Assembly (NCBI GenBank): GCA_016795245.1
Contig: JAEUIA010000086.1
Span: 62,001-126,000, forward strand
DNA: 64,000 nt
Origin: Planctomycetota bacterium
GTDB taxonomy: Bacteria > Planctomycetota > UBA1135 > GCA-002686595
Direction of reading: 5' to 3'
Both the position numbers and the translations under genes were made by a program. The notes beneath the pieces are model-generated. The model was not told the DNA's origin. It was given only the letters and a program-made list of their open reading frames with translations, and made no database searches. The stretch's first letter is position 1. Each line of letters begins with the position of its first letter. Below, piece by piece: positions 61,047-64,000 of the stretch.

Positions 61047-61960
61047 ACACGGCCGTGCCCGCGCAACTCGGCCTAGGTCAGATCCTCGCTGACTTCGTCG
61101 TGCTGCTGAAACCGCGCATCGCCTCGTTCGTCGGTCTGGCGGCGTTCGTCGGCGGTCTGTTGGGCGCGGATGCCGGGGTTTCGCTCTTGCACATCGGCGA
61201 GGCCGCGCTGTGGATCACACTCGCCGCAGGCGCGGCCAGCGCCTTCAACCAGATCCTCGAGCGCAAGACGGACGTCCTGATGGAGCGCACGCGCGGACGT
61301 CCGTTGCCCTCCGGTCGTGTCAGCGTGCGCGAAGCCCTGGTGTTCGCCGGCGTGCTGACCGCCGTCTCGACTGCGGCGCTGTGGCTGCGCTTCAACGCGC
61401 TGGGCGCGTGTCTGTCGCTGGCGACGATCGTCGCGTACGTGCTCGTGTACACGCCGTTGAAGCGCATGAGCACCTTCAACACGGTCGTCGGCGCACTGCC
61501 TGGAGCCGCGCCGCCGCTGATCGGATACGCGGCGCTCGCCGGGCGCATCGATCCATGGGCCTGGGTGCTGTTCGCGATCCTGTTCGTGTGGCAATTCCCG
61601 CACTTCATGGCGATCGCGTGGATCTACCGCCAGGACTATTCGCGCGCCGGGATGCGCATGTTGCCCAGCGCCATCGGCGGCGAGCGCGCGGCGGGTCAGG
61701 CGGCGATCCTGTACGGACTCGTCTTGTTGCCTGTGTCGATGGTCCCGGCCTTGTTCGGCGGTGCCGGCGTCGTGTTCTGCGCGGGGACGTTGGTCGTCGG
61801 GATGATCTACTGCGCCGCGTCCTTGCTGTTCGCCTTCAAACCCCAGCGCGCCACGGCGCGCACCCTGTTGCTCGTTTCGCTGGCCTACTTGCCGATCGTG
61901 CTGGCACTCGTCGTGTTCGATCCGGCGACGGGCGTCATGGCCGCGCATTTCACGCGATGA
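61043..61960 (+). CDS. ctaB: Protohaem IX farnesyltransferase (haem O synthase)
   Basis: 305 residues. UbiA-family prenyltransferase with nine helices. The first Asp-rich/N-x3-D motif is 'AFNQILERKTDVLMERTRGRPLPSGR', diagnostic of haem O synthase, and the second is 'FPHFMAIAWIYRQDYSRAGMRMLP'. It adds a farnesyl group to haem B, the step before CtaA. Overlaps ctaA and coxC by 4 bp each, which implies tightly coupled translation. Confidence 0.95.
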   Translation: MNTAVPAQLGLGQILADFVVLLKPRIASFVGLAAFVGGLLGADAGVSLLHIGEAALWITLAAGAASAFNQILERKTDVLMERTRGRPLPSGRVSVREALVFAGVLTAVSTAALWLRFNALGACLSLATIVAYVLVYTPLKRMSTFNTVVGALPGAAPPLIGYAALAGRIDPWAWVLFAILFVWQFPHFMAIAWIYRQDYSRAGMRMLPSAIGGERAAGQAAILYGLVLLPVSMVPALFGGAGVVFCAGTLVVGMIYCAASLLFAFKPQRATARTLLLVSLAYLPIVLALVVFDPATGVMAAHFTR

Positions 61961-62529
61961 CGGCGCACGGGGCAGTGGCTGTACCGCGATCACGGCTGGA
62001 TCCGGCGCGTCTGGGTGTGTGGCTGTTGCTCGTCACCGAGGCGATGTTCTTCGCCGGGTTGATCGCCGCCTACCTGGTGCTGCGCGAGGGCTCCAGCAAC
62101 TTCGGTGCGCCCGCGGGACACTTGTCGCTGCGCCTCGCGGCGGTGGCCACGCTCATGCTCGCGTGCTGTTCACTGTGCATCTCGCGCGCTGACGTCGCGC
62201 TCACACGCAAGCGCGGGCCGCGCATCGTCGCGAGTTGGGTGCTGCGCACCGTGCTGTTCGGGGGGCTCTTCTTGTGCCTGCTCGCGGTCGAATGGCGCGA
62301 GTGCTTCAAAGCCGGCGTCACGCCGCGCACCAATCTCTACTGGTCGTCCTTCTTCGTCCTCACCGGCGTGCACGGCCTGCACGTGTTCGGAGGCGTGCTG
62401 TGGGCGGCCTGGGCCTGGGCGAGTGCACGTCGCGGGCTGAATCCCGTGCGCACGCAACTCGCCGCCTTGTACTGGCATTTCGTCGATGTCGTGTGGCTAG
62501 TCCTGTTCACACTCCTCTACCTCGTCTAA
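61957..62529 (+). CDS. coxC: Cytochrome c oxidase subunit III (short form)
   Basis: 190 residues, five helices, the short form seen in bacterial caa3/cbo-type operons rather than the seven-helix mitochondrial type. Motifs are 'LGVWLLLVTEAMFFAGLIAAYLVLR', 'NLYWSSFFVLTGVHGLHVFGG' and 'LAALYWHFVDVVWLVLFTLLYLV', all standard for subunit III, including the Glu of helix III ('LVTEAMFF'). Overlaps ctaB by 4 bp. Confidence 0.93.
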   Translation: MTAHGAVAVPRSRLDPARLGVWLLLVTEAMFFAGLIAAYLVLREGSSNFGAPAGHLSLRLAAVATLMLACCSLCISRADVALTRKRGPRIVASWVLRTVLFGGLFLCLLAVEWRECFKAGVTPRTNLYWSSFFVLTGVHGLHVFGGVLWAAWAWASARRGLNPVRTQLAALYWHFVDVVWLVLFTLLYLV

Positions 62530-62538
62530 AGCAGCATC

Positions 62539-63204
62539 ATGAATTCGACCCAGGTCCGTCGGCCGCGCTCCACTCTGCAGGGATACCTGTTGCTCGGCAC
62601 GGTCGCGCTCGTGCTCGGCACCGTCTATGCGCTCGTCCTGCGCAACACCGCGAAGTCGAGCGGCGAGGGGAGCGTGCTGGCGGCGCCGGCGGATTCGAAG
62701 GAGAGCTTCGCCGAGATCCGGCCGTTCACGCTGCTCGACCAGAGCGGCGCAACGTTCACGCGCGACACGCTCATGGGGCGGCCGTCGATCGTGGGCTTCA
62801 TCTTCACGCGCTGCAGCGGACCGTGTCCGCTGATCACGGCCAACATGAAGAAGGTCCACGACCAGATCGCCGGCGACGACATTCGCCTGGTCACGATCAC
62901 CGTCGACCCGGAGTACGACACGCCGGCTGTGCTCAGCGAATACGCGCGCAACATCGGCGCTGATCTCACGCGTTGGACGTTCTTGACCGGACCGACGGAC
63001 GAAGTGCAGCGACTGAGCGAGAAGAGCTTCTTACTGCCGATCGAGAAAGACGAATCGCAGCCCGTCGGTGAGAGCATCACCCACCGCACCTACTTGACCG
63101 TCGTCGACAAGACCGGTCGCGTGCGCGGCTACTACGACGGCGAAGGCCCGGTCGGGCTCGAAGCGGCCGTGAAGCGCGCGCGCTACCTGGCAGCGGAGCA
63201 GTAA
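62539..63204 (+). CDS. sco: SCO1/SenC copper chaperone
   Basis: 221 residues. One N-terminal helix ('YLLLGTVALVLGTVYALVL') anchors a thioredoxin-fold domain with the copper motif C-x3-C ('FTRCSGPCP', C92 and C96) and the third ligand His182 ('ITHRTYL'). SCO proteins insert copper into the CuA site of subunit II. It lies 9 bp after coxC in the oxidase operon. Confidence 0.93.
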   Translation: MNSTQVRRPRSTLQGYLLLGTVALVLGTVYALVLRNTAKSSGEGSVLAAPADSKESFAEIRPFTLLDQSGATFTRDTLMGRPSIVGFIFTRCSGPCPLITANMKKVHDQIAGDDIRLVTITVDPEYDTPAVLSEYARNIGADLTRWTFLTGPTDEVQRLSEKSFLLPIEKDESQPVGESITHRTYLTVVDKTGRVRGYYDGEGPVGLEAAVKRARYLAAEQ

Positions 63205-63206
63205 CG

Positions 63207-63635
63207 GTGGATCTGCCGCTCCTGAACGCGTGCTTGAACGGCACGTGTGCCGCACTGCTCATCAGCGGGATCGTGGCGATCAAGAACGGCAGGCGACTCA
63301 CGCACGAGCGCTTGATGCAACTCGCGACCCTGGTGAGCGGCGCGTTCCTCGTGAGCTACGTCTACTATCACTTCGTCGTGCAGCCCGAACTGGGTCCGAC
63401 GCGTTTCCGCCACGAAGGCGCGCTCAAGACGGCCTACTTCGTGATGCTGGTCACGCACATCGTGCTGGCGATCGTGAACGTGCCGCTCGTGTTGCGCGTC
63501 TTGTGGCTCGCGCACAAGGAGCGTTGGAGCGAGCACAAGCGGCTGGCGGTCGTCGCTTTTCCGGTCTGGATGTACGTTTCGGTGACCGGAGTCGGGGTGT
63601 ATCTGGCGCTGTACGTGTGGAATGGACCGGCATGA
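63207..63635 (+). CDS. DUF420 membrane protein
   Basis: 142 residues from GTG 63207, 2 bp after sco. Four helices carry DUF420 features: 'LNACLNGTCAALLISGIVAIKNGRRLTHERLM', 'SYVYYHFVVQPELGPTRF', 'FVMLVTHIVLAIVNVPLVL' and 'HKRLAVVAFPVWMYVSVTGVGVY'. Conserved His residues lie in the helices. DUF420 genes are regularly found in cytochrome oxidase operons and are thought to help assembly. Overlaps the next gene by 4 bp. Confidence 0.92.
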   Translation: MDLPLLNACLNGTCAALLISGIVAIKNGRRLTHERLMQLATLVSGAFLVSYVYYHFVVQPELGPTRFRHEGALKTAYFVMLVTHIVLAIVNVPLVLRVLWLAHKERWSEHKRLAVVAFPVWMYVSVTGVGVYLALYVWNGPA

Positions 63636-63859
63636 GGGAATTCGCGCTACGCTCGGCTGCGCTGGTACTGGTGGCGCTCGTCATGGGGTCGATCGCGACG
63701 GCGTGCCCCACCTGCCGTGACGCGCTGGCGGTGGCGGACGCGCGCTGGGCGCACGGCTTCTCGGTCAGCGTGCTGTTCCTGTTGATCGCGCTCGGCCTGA
63801 TCGTGGGCACGTTCGCATTCGCGGTCTGGCGCGCCGTTCGAACTCACGGCGCGGCCTGA
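63632..63859 (+). CDS. Small membrane protein with CPTC motif, oxidase operon
   Basis: 75 residues. A signal-like hydrophobic N-terminus ('AALVLVALVMGSIATAC') leads to 'CPTCRDALAVADARWAHGFSVS', then a second helix ('VLFLLIALGLIVGTFAFAVW'). The CPTC faces the extracytoplasmic side if the first segment is a signal or signal anchor. It overlaps DUF420 by 4 bp and so belongs to the oxidase operon. A CxxC next to a copper/haem assembly set suggests metal or thiol handling, but this is inference; no named family is recognised. Confidence 0.7.
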   Translation: MREFALRSAALVLVALVMGSIATACPTCRDALAVADARWAHGFSVSVLFLLIALGLIVGTFAFAVWRAVRTHGAA

Positions 63860-64000
63860 ACTTGCGTATTTCCCGTCGCGCGAACTGCAACCGAACTCGA
63901 CGGGCATCGTCGACTCGGATGTGGAACACGAACAACTCGACTCGTCGTCGGCTCGTCCCGCGGGCCGTTCTTCCCTGGCGCGGCAACTCGGCTGGTTCGG
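63860..64000 (+). other. Open frame at right edge, possible start of next gene
   Basis: The frame with codons starting at 63801 is free of stops to the window end and reads '...ELAYFPSRELQPNSTGIVDSDVEHEQLD...', a protein-like composition unlike the Arg-rich alternatives. No ATG, GTG or TTG occurs before it after the TGA at 63798, so the start is unclear. It may be the beginning of the next gene of the oxidase operon, or an unused frame. Confidence 0.25.

Overview
This window is dense, high-GC bacterial chromosome that reads as a planctomycete (Planctomycetota). The indications are several large secreted proteins built from carboxypeptidase-regulatory-like beta-sandwich repeats, a MoxR/DUF58/von Willebrand (VWA) cluster with an ABC exporter, a Gly/Cys-rich C-terminal domain typical of planctomycete secreted proteins, a thioredoxin/TPR/HEAT-rich set of exported proteins, and LPS genes that imply a diderm envelope. 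The taxon is inferred from gene content; no rRNA is present. I found no tRNA, CRISPR array, transposase gene or prophage.

Layout. 1-4270: two tandem surface proteins with carboxypeptidase-regulatory-like repeats. 4406-13423: a plus-strand operon of a coiled-coil membrane protein interrupted by an in-frame TGA, MoxR ATPase, an exported membrane protein, an ABC ATPase, two paralogous 489-residue permeases and a DUF58 protein. A sterol-desaturase-type hydroxylase follows. 14249-18807 (minus) encodes two large VWA membrane proteins of the BatA/BatB type that probably work with MoxR/DUF58. 18922-19466 is a decayed secreted-protein gene with a strong terminator. 19468-27109 holds a beta-lactamase-fold pseudoenzyme and three exported proteins (HEAT-VWA, CAP, thioredoxin-like/TPR). 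A striking 102-nt inverted repeat sits at 27130-27231.

27232-30466 (minus) is a phosphate-type signalling operon, phoB-phoR-phoU. 30493-40600 is envelope-centred: a kinase/pseudokinase/LpxL fusion, two LptF/LptG permeases, a TPR lipoprotein, a heptosyltransferase, a Cache-HAMP histidine kinase and an SDR epimerase. 40689-54860 is mixed: a third large repeat-sandwich protein, a GT2 glycosyltransferase, small lipoproteins, a galactokinase-like protein, an RPAPQA-repeat/TPR protein, a HEAT lipoprotein, a Glu/Leu/Phe/Val dehydrogenase and a DUF3108 protein with a two-CxxC insert.

54885-56380 (minus) pairs a truncated haemoglobin with YgfZ. It is divergent from a complete aerobic terminal-oxidase operon, 56478-63859: dihaem cytochrome c, coxB, coxA of the A2 (YSHPAVY) type, ctaA, ctaB, coxC, sco, DUF420 and a small CPTC membrane protein. 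Most genes in this operon overlap by 4 bp.

Regulation. Several first genes carry a TAGAnT/TACAAT-like hexamer only 6-12 nt upstream of the start codon with no Shine-Dalgarno, which suggests that leaderless or near-leaderless transcripts are common here.
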